Notes under the pieces: model-generated | Database searches by the model: none | The model's input: the letters and a program-made list of their open reading frames with translations, nothing else | What the model was told of the DNA's origin: nothing | Position numbers and translations under genes: made by a program | Source of the DNA: Cymbomonas tetramitiformis | Lineage: Eukaryota > Chlorophyta > Pyramimonadophyceae > Pyramimonadales > Pyramimonadaceae | Direction of reading: 5' to 3' | Assembly: GCA_001247695.2 (NCBI GenBank) | Contig: LGRX02015191.1 | Span: 1-20,427 of the forward strand | Length of the DNA stretch: 20,427 nucleotides | In this document: positions 1 through 7,689 of the stretch, piece by piece | How the letters are laid out: the number at the start of each line of letters is the position of its first letter | Numbering within the stretch: position 1 is the first letter of the stretch

Positions 1-977
1 GTTGACAGGGACAGTCCGGTTTGACAACTGTCCCTTACATTTGCCAAATATATAATTTGCATGGAAATTTAGCTTTGCAAAATGCTGGAAAAACAGCAGG
101 ACATTTCTGTCACTTCTTGTTGGCATCAAATTTTTACACCTGCGCCGTTAGTTAGCAGTCAGAATTCCTCTTTGATCTGCTTGTTAAAATGGCAGCATGT
201 ACCATGCATGGCACGTTGGACTGCTGAGGCATACCTCATTGGTTTGTGTGCTGAGGAGTATGTTTTTACTATGAGAAAGCTTCGCTGGACGTTCTAAACC
301 GCCCTGCACACACTGTAGACTCTTGTATTCTATCAAGTATATGTGTGCACGCTCATGGGAGGTTGAATGCTGTTATCGATTCAAGTGCAAATTCTGAAGT
401 GCTGCACTTGCAGCTAGCTACTATGTCCCTCTTTAATAGTCAGAGTCATTCTTTGCTCACGCCCAGACCTCATAGCACCAACGATCTCTACTCAGTTGGC
501 GACATGATCCGAAACCCCAGCTTTTTCTCGTTGCTGGAACGATCCGAAGAGAGTGAGCGCGTCTTATTCGAGTCGGTTTGTTGACTCTAGCACAGTTGCG
601 GGTCGATACACGTGACCTTAAAGCTGCGGTGATGTCAGCATCGCGGATAGCACGACGTGGGCAACCCGTATTTAGTATCGCAGCAGGGTTGCTTCGAACC
701 CCTTGAACATGTCTCCGGAATCAAGGGAAGGACTTTGGGGGAGTCAAAAAAGAGGAGAATGAGGCGGACTTCGGGAATTTGGGACTAGAAACAAGTATGC
801 ACGATGATATTCGCAAACCATCCTCTACATAGCTTAATCTACCCCAAAGCACACGGCTAGAGGCGAAACAACGGTGAAACGTTTGAGCTTCTATCGATAG
901 CTCCCCTTTGAATTGGGTTATATTGTTCCCCTATTTGAGAATGGTCGGTCAGCTGAAGGGTTACCACGTGCATTTCA
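1..977. other. No confident gene; non-coding or decayed DNA
   Basis: No recognisable gene is seen. A short hairpin (arms AGGGACAG/CTGTCCCT, about 7-37) lies at the left edge. A plus-strand open frame at 345-584 (79 codons) has a plausible amino-acid mix but no known motif and no splice or promoter context, so it is not called as a gene. A GGGTT..AACCC hairpin near 684 superficially resembles a tRNA T-arm, but no cloverleaf surrounds it. Confidence 0.5.
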
Positions 978-1074
978 AGTTATGTGACACACCTACCCTA
1001 CGGACCCCCCTAGCTACCCTATCTACCCTAGCTACCCAATAATCACACCTGTAAAGCAAGATGCATGTCACGGA
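978..1074. repeat. 97-bp direct repeat, copy 1
   Basis: This copy matches 1383-1479 at 96 of 97 positions (one C/T difference). It contains iterated CTACCCTA/CTAGCTACCC blocks and begins AGTTATGTGACAC. Two near-identical copies 308 bp apart on one side of a tyrosine-recombinase gene recall the B-A-B end of the split direct repeats of Ngaro/PAT-type elements. No matching A segment is visible on the far side of the gene, so that reading is unproven. Confidence 0.85.
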
Positions 1075-1088
1075 TAGGGTATCGGAGA

Positions 1089-1115
1089 GCACTAATAATT
1101 AAGAATTATTAGTGC
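1089..1115. repeat. Perfect 12-bp-arm palindrome
   Basis: The arms GCACTAATAATT (1089-1100) and AATTATTAGTGC (1104-1115) are perfectly complementary around a 3-base spacer. It lies between the two 97-bp direct repeats, so it may be a cruciform or recombinase-related site of the decayed tyrosine-recombinase element. That role is inference. Confidence 0.8.
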
Positions 1116-1382
1116 AAATAGTAATGCGGGCATAAGGGACCCGCAACGCAATATCGGAATGAAAACGAACGTAAATAATGCCAATGAGGTGGGCGGGCGG
1201 GATGATACCCTTCCCGAAAACAGATCAAGTGTCGGAGCAGAACTCTACAGAGTTCCCTACCTTATACTGCTGGTACAGCAGTCTGCATTGACCAGGGCCC
1301 TTCGGTCCGGTCTGTCACATAACCAGAGTTATGTGACACAGCACCTCTCGCTCCGCTCGCTGCACTGTGACACATAACATCC

Positions 1383-1479
1383 AGTTATGTGACACACCTA
1401 CCCTACGGACCCCCTTAGCTACCCTATCTACCCTAGCTACCCAATAATCACACCTGTAAAGCAAGATGCATGTCACGGA
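1383..1479. repeat. 97-bp direct repeat, copy 2
   Basis: This is the second copy of 978-1074. It is preceded by inverted copies of its own first bases: GTTATGTGACACAG at about 1327 and CTGTGACACATAAC at about 1364-1377. The motif GTTATGTGACAC therefore occurs three times in 1327-1400, in both orientations. It ends about 130 bp beyond the 3' end of the recombinase pseudogene. Confidence 0.85.
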
Positions 1480-1607
1480 GACAAAACAAAGATCATACAG
1501 CAGGTAATAATACCAATAATAGCCCGCAGGCACACATACTGGCCAGCACATAGTGCTACAGGCTACTGCACTTCAGTCTCGGCTAGTGCTACTGCACGGT
1601 CGGCAGT

Positions 1608-2868
1608 CTAGTAATCAGCTGCTGCTGTCACTGCCACCCTTTGCTCGGTGGACGGTTGGATGTACCTCATGGCTGCTGCCTGGGTCATCCAGTGCCCGTG
1701 CCGCATGAACTCGGCGAATGACACCTTCTGGGCCACGACTGTGGCTCCACCAGACCTCATGCTCTGAGTCCCAAATACTGCCATGGTCTCTGCTTCTGTC
1801 TTACCCGCTGCCTGAGCCACCATCCTGATGACCTCACGCCTGCAGGCGTGGTAGTCCATGTGCCTGCCATTCAGAGGCACCTGAGGGTCCCTGACGGCCT
1901 TCCTGCCGTCCCAGCCCTGGAACAGGTTCACTGACCCGGAAAGCTGCCCCGCCTCGATAAGCCGCTCTGAGAGATCCACTGGGCAGAAATGCTTCCCTCC
2001 ACGGGCCACGTACACCACATCACCCTCACAGTACTGGTCATTCTTCCTGGATGTCAGGAGAAAGACCATGTGGGTCGGATAGAACCTCATTGCCCCAACC
2101 CAGATCATCTTCATGTCCGAGTACCGCAGGCATCCCGCCCACATCACTGACCCCATGCATGCCACTGTCAGTCTGATGATGGAGAACCTGCCGTTGCCGT
2201 TTGTGTGGTACATCCTGATGCCGGTGGCCAACAGCACGACGGGCATGGTTGCCTTCCTATTCTTCACACCACACACCTAGCCCGAACTTCCTCCGAGCCT
2301 GCTCCCGAACTGCCTTGCACAGCTCCGCCTTGGTGGGGTTTTGGTCCCTCGGCACCAGAGCCACATCATGCACCGCGTGGATAGCCCCCAATGCTGTCTT
2401 AACCACTGAGTATGTGTCTGCCCTGTCCATGACGAACCTCAGACACAATGCCACTGTCACCGGCAGTGCAGGGCAACACTCCCGCGGTGGTTGTCTGGCT
2501 GCACACCACTTGGAGAACCTCCCGAATGCTCCCAAGTAACTATTACACCAGCTGCCCAATGCCCTGGTGGTCACCATGTCCAGCTTCATGCTCCTCAGCA
2601 GCTCCTGCTCCAAGGGGTCCCTAGGGCTGACCTCCACTTGCCTCCAGAAGGCCGAGTCCAGATGCCCTCATGCTCATGCCGAAAAGTCCACCCGCAGAGC
2701 CATCACCCTGAAGTTAGGCGGGCCCACGGCTCTCTCATTAGCCCGGCCCGCACTAGGCAGGAACAGAGCCCTTGCCGTATCCCTGGGGAGCTCCCTCCAG
2801 TCCCGCACGAAGGGTGCAAAGTGGTGCCCGTCTGGACAGAGCAGTAGTTCCGGCAGTTGGTGGGAGAC
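1608..2868 (-). pseudogene. Tyrosine recombinase (Crypton/DIRS/Ngaro-like), decayed
   Basis: This is a site-specific recombinase of the tyrosine (phage-integrase) fold, as found in Crypton, DIRS and Ngaro elements. Three minus-strand pieces read in order. Residues coded by 2868-2677 are followed by two in-frame TGA codons at 2674-2676 and 2668-2670. The N-terminal SAM-like core-binding part runs 2667-2257. After a frame change in 2257-2276 comes the catalytic part to 1608. The catalytic part shows an Arg in GCLRYSDM, a Lys in TSRKND, a third motif TQSMRSGG (Gln in the usual His position), HGHW, and a Tyr in AMRYIQ near the C-terminus, so the R-K-x-R-H-Y set is mostly kept. The stops and the frame change argue for a dead copy, though unrecognised introns could hide a functional gene. 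No reverse transcriptase is nearby, which makes Crypton as likely as DIRS/Ngaro. Confidence 0.8.
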
Positions 2869-2881
2869 TTACGATGAAAAG

Positions 2882-2978
2882 TTCAGGGGGCAGAGGCAGT
2901 GTGCAGAAATTATACAACCATCACAAGATTTTCTCTTGAAAATATATAAATTAACTTTATAGTGGAGCGCCCCCTGAA
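2882..2978. repeat. Short MITE-like inverted repeat
   Basis: TTCAGGGGGC (2882-2891) is matched by its reverse complement at 2969-2978. The pairing extends outward through GAAAA/TTTTC with one unpaired base, enclosing an AT-rich centre. No target duplication is clear. It could be a tiny miniature inverted-repeat element or the terminus of the adjacent recombinase element. Confidence 0.4.
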
Positions 2979-3090
2979 TTTTCGAAACACTTCGGACTTG
3001 ACCGCGCTTCAAGTAAGCGGTGAAATAACCCCTTTGGGGCATTTTAAAGCAGCTCTAACGCAGTATTTTATTTTATTTGGTAACAATATT

Positions 3091-3327
3091 TGCGAGAACA
3101 GGTGTTCCGCTCGGGTAAAACAAACTGGCTAAGCTCCCATAATCAGTCCGGCCGAGTGCTTTTTATCATGCATCTCGGAAACCCGGATAATACGAAGTGA
3201 TGACTGACAGTACAGTACTACTGTACTGTCATCCTAGCTACTAGCGGAGTCACGGTTCCGATCAGAGACGGGTCAGGCTAGGGGCTATCAGAGCCCATAA
3301 TAATAACCCTGAACCTAAAGTCCAGCA
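3091..3327 (-). repeat. 3' LTR of the gag-only element
   Basis: This is the 237-bp LTR, starting TGCGAGAACAGG and ending AAAGTCCAGCA on the plus strand. It contains a 25-nt perfect palindrome (3206-3230, 12-bp arms GACAGTACAGTA around one base). It is preceded by the target duplication ATATT. Confidence 0.93.
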
Positions 3328-3510
3328 CACCACCCGGAGCTGTGACTGTAGCCAATAGGGCTAGGCAAGCGGAGCTAACTAAACAGATAACAAACAGCAC
3401 TTTACTGGAAACAGATATACTTCAAGCTGGGTGCCCGGGGACTTGTCCCGGCACAACCCACCACTGCGGCTAAGGCTAATCACACCTCCAGGATCTGAAT
3501 CAAGCAGACT
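3328..3510 (-). other. 3' untranslated interior and weak polypurine tract
   Basis: This stretch lies between the gag stop codon and the 3' LTR. Directly next to the LTR the minus strand reads CTCCGGGTGGTG, a G-rich but poor polypurine tract that is the only candidate plus-strand primer. No coding sequence is seen. Confidence 0.4.
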
Positions 3511-5691
3511 CTAGCCACTGTAAGGCTGGTCGGCATAGCCGAGTTCAGCAGACGGATCCCAAGCAAGAAAAACATCCGAAGTCAATTGTGAAGAGAATTT
3601 GTAAGTACTGACACCACCAGACCCAAGTGGGTCAGGCGGATCCCAAAGCGGAGTGGCAAAATCATTGGAATGTAAAGCCGCTGAGGTCGATTGAGAAAAG
3701 AATTTCGTTACATCCTGCGGTGCCAATGACGGACCAGCAGTAACCACAGGCGGGCAAAGAGAACCCAGTAGCGCCTCATGAGACCGTAGCGAATCGTAGC
3801 CGTAAGTGGCTCCGGCCTCAACCAGGCCCCTGACACCACCGCCGACCACGAGGGTCGGCATCGCCGTAGCACTGAAGAGAAATGTAGCCACCATGAAAAG
3901 AGTGAGTGTAAATTCTCCGATGCCAAATGGCCTGGAGCCTTTGGGGACTCCGAACCGCCGAAATGCCGCAGCCGCCGGCGGTGCACCCCCCTCAATTTCA
4001 GTCAGGCAGACACCAGGAGGGCAGTCCGAGCCCTCTCCATCATCATCGGAGTCACACACCTCAACAGGCTCAGGGTCAATGTCAAGCCAGCCAGGGTGGA
4101 CAGTGTTGAATGTCTTGAAAGAGTTGTCAGCAGGAGCCATCGGGCCGAGAGCCAGAGAGGCAGACGGCGGCACGAAGGCGGCACGGCTGACCTCACGCAA
4201 GTCAATCGGCTTACCATGAACGGGTGCAGAGGCCTTCGGCAGCAGTCGCTTGCTGGCGGTCGGCTCAGCGACACCACCAGCAAGCGGACCGCTGACCTCA
4301 GCAAATGCAACACGGCCAATGGAAAGGTGCTCATCAGGTGCAGACTCAGCAGAGGCAGCAGCATCCTTGAACTGCTGCAGAGCCGTAGGCTCTGGAGCAA
4401 AGGAATGCGCAGACAGCTCACAGATTTCAGGTTGCCCCACGAGAGCACACAAGTGCTCCATGGACCCCTCATCCCCAGCGTCATAGTACCGCTGAAAACG
4501 AAGGGCAAGCACGTCGGAGTCATAAGACTCGACGGCTTGGCAGTAGGATGCCGAGATGGACAGTGGGTGAGTGTCCTTGTGAGGACACTCACTCAGCCAA
4601 TGCTTTGACCCAACGGCGCGGCACTTCTCGTGCCTGCACGTTGGGACAAAGGTGCCAGACCGCTTGTCAAAAGCCACCTCCGAAGAGGCGGAATGAGCAA
4701 GCGGTTGCACTCCAGGTCGGTGGAAGTTGCGCGGAGTGTGTTTCCCAGGGGGCTTGGAGCCACCCTTCTTAAGGGAATCCACATCCCGCTGCAACTTGAC
4801 CAACTGAGCACTGAGCCGATCAATGGCCGAAGCCAGGCCAGTGTCAGTGGTGCAAGATGCAACAGACATGGGCCGCCCCGCAGTGCGCTTGCCCGAGAGC
4901 CGCCCACAGCGGTACTGCTCACGGACTCGTGCCTGCAAGGTGAGCAGACTCACAGCCGCACGCTGGTCAGCTCGAGCAAACGAGTCAACCAGCGCGGCGT
5001 AAGCCGGCCCAGACAGCGCAGAGATGAATTGCCGTTTAACAGCGTCCTCGGGCAGCGCCTGTAGACGCTGTGCATCCCGAAGGCAGCTGTTAAACAGCCG
5101 AATGTCAGAGTCAGGGTCTCGCTCATCAGAGATCCTAACCTCAAGCAGCTCTGCAAATGCATCGAACGGGGTCGATACATCCGCAAGCATACGCACCACC
5201 TCGAGGGTGGCACGTTTGCCATCGGCAGGAACATCTGAACCAGAAGCCTCTACCCAATTACGGGCAGGAGACCCTGGCGCAGTCAGCAGCAGCAGCACAG
5301 AGTATAACAGCTCATTTGCAGCAGACAGAACAGGGGCGTCAGCAGCTGTCAGTTCAAACAGGGGTGCAAACGCAGGCGACTGCAGCGTGAACAGCTGCTG
5401 CAGCTCGGATACCAATTGCGAAAAAATGTCCGAAGCTGAATTCTCGTTGCCTTTAAATTTTGCAGTTTTGTCACCCAGAACTTTTGTTGCTGCTGTCTTG
5501 GCACATTGAACATCGAAAGAATCCCTGCGCAACCTCTGCAAAAGTACGGCTGCCGCAGTGGACGCCTCAGACTCTCCCGAAGCCAAATGCGGAGTCGATG
5601 GCGTAGCCGCATTCAGCGCCCCAACATCATCAAAAATGGTTGCTAGTTTCCGCGCTCTAGCGCGTGTGCGTGGTCCAATCGGAGTCTCCAT
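3511..5691 (-). CDS. gag: Gag-like structural protein of the LTR element
   Basis: This is a predicted capsid/nucleocapsid protein that packages the element RNA in virus-like particles. The ATG at 5691 gives 726 aa (METPIG...). The frame stays open up to an ATG at 5925, which would add 78 residues with little Gag-like character. In order (numbering from 5691) the protein shows a basic N-terminus (RTRARARK), a helix-rich capsid-like region (~60-250) and a short coiled coil (~286-308). Then come a zinc-knuckle variant C-x4-C-x6-H-x4-C (352-369), an Asp/Glu/Pro-rich linker and a strongly hydrophobic ~20-residue segment (~594-613). A ~110-residue tail follows. The zinc spacing differs from the retroviral CX2CX4HX4C. 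The hydrophobic segment is unusual for a Gag. No protease motif (DTG/DSG plus flap) is apparent, and the gene is the only one in the element. Confidence 0.8.
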   Translation of the reverse strand: METPIGPRTRARARKLATIFDDVGALNAATPSTPHLASGESEASTAAAVLLQRLRRDSFDVQCAKTAATKVLGDKTAKFKGNENSASDIFSQLVSELQQLFTLQSPAFAPLFELTAADAPVLSAANELLYSVLLLLTAPGSPARNWVEASGSDVPADGKRATLEVVRMLADVSTPFDAFAELLEVRISDERDPDSDIRLFNSCLRDAQRLQALPEDAVKRQFISALSGPAYAALVDSFARADQRAAVSLLTLQARVREQYRCGRLSGKRTAGRPMSVASCTTDTGLASAIDRLSAQLVKLQRDVDSLKKGGSKPPGKHTPRNFHRPGVQPLAHSASSEVAFDKRSGTFVPTCRHEKCRAVGSKHWLSECPHKDTHPLSISASYCQAVESYDSDVLALRFQRYYDAGDEGSMEHLCALVGQPEICELSAHSFAPEPTALQQFKDAAASAESAPDEHLSIGRVAFAEVSGPLAGGVAEPTASKRLLPKASAPVHGKPIDLREVSRAAFVPPSASLALGPMAPADNSFKTFNTVHPGWLDIDPEPVEVCDSDDDGEGSDCPPGVCLTEIEGGAPPAAAAFRRFGVPKGSRPFGIGEFTLTLFMVATFLFSATAMPTLVVGGGVRGLVEAGATYGYDSLRSHEALLGSLCPPVVTAGPSLAPQDVTKFFSQSTSAALHSNDFATPLWDPPDPLGSGGVSTYKFSSQLTSDVFLAWDPSAELGYADQPYSG

Positions 5692-6060
5692 AGTAAAAAT
5701 GACGGCAAGATGGGGTCGCGGGCTAACGGAGCGACAGTAGTAAGCATTACGCAGCGGCCAATCCTGCAGAAGTCTCAGCGGTAAAAACAACATCAAACAG
5801 GTCATGAGCCGATTGGCTAAAAGTGGTTGCGACCCACAATACGCGGAATGCCCTCTCCACCGGTCAGGTGAAACGTAAAAAGAAGCCATAATAAGCGACG
5901 ATACTGCTGCCGAAAAATGTGCCATAAACTGATCTCCACTTCAAAAAGAGGCCATACCGCGGAAAGACGAACTACTGCCTAAGGGGGCGCCCACCCCATC
6001 TCTGTGTCAAAACTTAGCCAAACATGGCAACAGCTAGGCGCTGTGCCATCAGAATTACTA
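5692..6060 (-). other. 5' leader of the gag-only element
   Basis: This is untranslated sequence between the primer site and the preferred gag ATG. An open frame continues through it from 5925 but lacks recognisable domains. Packaging signals would be expected here from known retroelement biology, but none can be identified by eye. Confidence 0.4.
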
Positions 6061-6083
6061 GGGAAGTGGTGACGCGCATAACC
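6061..6083 (-). promoter_or_regulatory. Primer binding site resembling the copia half-tRNA-iMet site
   Basis: Directly inside the 5' LTR the minus strand begins GGTTATGCGCGTCACCAC. In copia, reverse transcription starts from the anticodon-side half of initiator tRNA-Met, whose site begins GGTTATGGGCCCA. The first seven bases match exactly. The following CACCAC..CTTCC resembles the anticodon/D-stem side of initiator tRNAs with a few differences. No TGG-type 3'-CCA site is present. Confidence 0.55.
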
Positions 6084-6319
6084 TGCGAGAACAGGTGTTC
6101 CGCTCGGGTAAAACAAACTGGCTAAGCTCCCATAATCAGTCCGGCCGAGTGCTTTTATCATGCATCTCGGAAACCCGGATAATACGAAGTGATGACTGAC
6201 AGTACAGTACTACTGTACTGTCATCCTAGCTACTAGCGGAGTCACGGTTCCGATCAGAGACGGGTCAGGCTAGGGGCTATCAGAGCCCATAATAATAACC
6301 CTGAACCTAAAGTCCAGCA
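6084..6319 (-). repeat. 5' LTR of the gag-only element
   Basis: This 236-bp copy of 3091-3327 has one fewer T in a T-run and is otherwise identical. The 25-nt palindrome is at 6198-6222. It is followed by the second ATATT target duplication (6320-6324). As the upstream LTR it should carry the promoter, but no clear TATA box is seen. Confidence 0.93.
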
Positions 6320-6324
6320 ATATT

Positions 6325-6558
6325 TTGTTTCAGAATGTCCACGCCTTGTTGTGGGCCACTCTAGAAGAGTTTTACGCTAGCGCTTGGAACGCTCTTTGGC
6401 TTTGGGAAGTTTCGACGAGATGGTGCACTACGATCTTCTAACAGCTGATTTGTATTTTATTTCCGTTATATTGTATGGTAACATGACAATTTTCTAGCTA
6501 CGCTTAATCATACGCGTTTGCACTCGAAGTTTCTCTTGTTCACAAATTCACAGATCGG
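6325..6558. other. Spacer without recognisable features
   Basis: This is moderately AT-rich sequence between the retrotransposon and the 323-bp-period duplication. No gene, RNA or transposon end is recognised here. Confidence 0.5.
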
Positions 6559-7142
6559 CAGACCCTTCGATAGCGGAAAAACTGCTATTCTGACGGCGGT
6601 TTGGACTTTACCGGCGTCTTCCTCGCGGAAATCTACCCCATTTAAGTATTTTCATCACTTCATTTGGTTAACTTTCGAGGAGATGGGTGATCTCTTCGCA
6701 ACCCTATCTTTTTGACGACAGTTTTTTTTTCAGTTTGCATTGCGATCGTGGCATTAGCTCAAACAGAGCGCCAAACTGCGGTTTGGAGGTCTCGGTTAAA
6801 ACCCGGGATGCCACACAATAGAAGAGTGTTCAACGACACTCGTTTACTTACCTTCTCCTTTTTGAAAGATTCGCAGGTTTTCAGACCCTTCGATAGCGGG
6901 AAAACCGCTATTTTCACGACTATTTTGACTTCACGAGCGTTTTCCTCGCGGAAAACTACCCCATGTAAGTATTTTCATCACTTCCTTTGGTTAACTTTTC
7001 GAAGAGATGGGTGATCTTTTCGCAACCCTATCTTTTTGACGACAGTTTTTTTCAGTTTGCATTGCGAACGTGGCATTAGCTCAAACAGAGCGCCAAACTG
7101 CGGTTTGGAGGTCTCGGTTAAAACCCGGGATGCCACACAATA
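6559..7142. repeat. Tandem duplication, period about 323 bp
   Basis: Copy 1 (6559-6820) and copy 2 (6882-7142) both run from CAGACCCTTCGATAGCGG to GATGCCACACAATA and are separated by 61 bp of unique sequence. Each copy contains a GTAAGTATTTTCATCAC block and, about 100 bp later, a TTTTTTTCAG block. These look like the two ends of a small intron, so the unit may be a duplicated promoter/5'-UTR fragment. The last ~35 bp of each copy reappear at 20068-20102. Confidence 0.85.
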
Positions 7143-7318
7143 AAGGTGTGCTTTCTATCTTCTTTTCACCCTCTTTGCTTGGACGTCCGATCTTTCCTTT
7201 TCTTTAGGCTTGGAGTTCTAACCTTTTCGTTCTTGCGTGCTCCATGTAGGAAAATTACGTTTCGAGTTTCCATCATCTATCTCTTCTACAAAGGTATGTT
7301 TCTTTTTACCAAAGAATG
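7108..7318. repeat. 211-bp direct repeat, left copy
   Basis: This matches 20068-20278 in the same orientation with about five substitutions, and the two lie 12.96 kb apart. It begins inside copy 2 of the 323-bp-period duplication (GAGGTCTCGGT) and extends 176 bp beyond it to AAAGAATG. The ends are not TG..CA and no target duplication fits, so it is not a convincing LTR. Confidence 0.9.
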
Positions 7319-7391
7319 ATCCTTGAACTGTTTGTTAAGGCCCTTAACAACTTGTTAAGGCGTTGAACTTTTATTCAGGGCCTGAAGAAAA
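7319..7391. other. Short palindrome-rich spacer outside the left terminus
   Basis: It contains the palindrome TTGTTAAGG-C-CCTTAACAA (7332-7350), a further copy of its left arm, and TTCAGG-G-CCTGAA (7374-7386). It sits directly outside the left inverted repeat of the large element and is absent at the right flank. Confidence 0.55.
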
Positions 7392-7426
7392 AGCTCAAAA
7401 CACGCTATTCGATGAAAACGACATTA
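7392..7426 (+). repeat. Left terminal inverted repeat
   Basis: These 35 bases match the reverse complement of 20033-20067 at 31 positions. The longest uninterrupted shared run is AAACACGCTATTCGATGAAA. Inside it, GACATTA..GGAATGTC forms a further small inversion. Confidence 0.85.
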
Positions 7427-7547
7427 TGGAATGTCATTTTTCAATTTAATTATAGATAGCTAAATAATTCCAAGGCGTACGAAAATAACGTATTTTCCGA
7501 CGAGACGCGAGACGCACGTATCAACGCGGGTGCCGGTGAGGCTAATA
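7427..7547. other. Left subterminal AT-rich region
   Basis: This lies between the left terminal repeat and the 172-bp duplication. No gene is seen. Confidence 0.4.
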
Positions 7548-7689
7548 GATACGTACGTATAAGTGCTTATAATAAATTCACAAGCACATGCAAGCATTCA
7601 ATGTGGTAAACACGATACAAAATATGATGCGGTGACTAATTTCATTTTGTACATGTGTTTTATTAATGTTCAGGACTAGCTGTTAGCTC

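Larger units (their letters stand above)
3091..6319 (-). mobile_element. Complete gag-only LTR retrotransposon (TR-GAG type)
   Basis: The element is bounded by LTRs at 3091-3327 and 6084-6319 that differ only by one T in a T-run. Both begin TG and end CA, and the element is flanked by the 5-bp duplication ATATT (3086-3090 and 6320-6324). The 2756-bp interior carries a single gag-like gene on the minus strand, so the 5' LTR is the right-hand one. No protease, integrase, reverse transcriptase or RNase H sequence is present. Near-identical LTRs plus an intact reading frame mean a recent insertion that must have used enzymes supplied in trans. Gag-only elements of this kind are known as TR-GAGs in plants. 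Confidence 0.93.

Noticed and set aside
680..705. tRNA-like T-arm (GGGTTGCTTCGAACCC)
   Set aside because: The loop length is wrong and no acceptor, D or anticodon arms can be built around it.
3806..5509. Several long frames overlapping gag on both strands
   Set aside because: They are shadows of the gag frame, which alone carries the zinc knuckle and spans nearly the whole interior between the LTRs.
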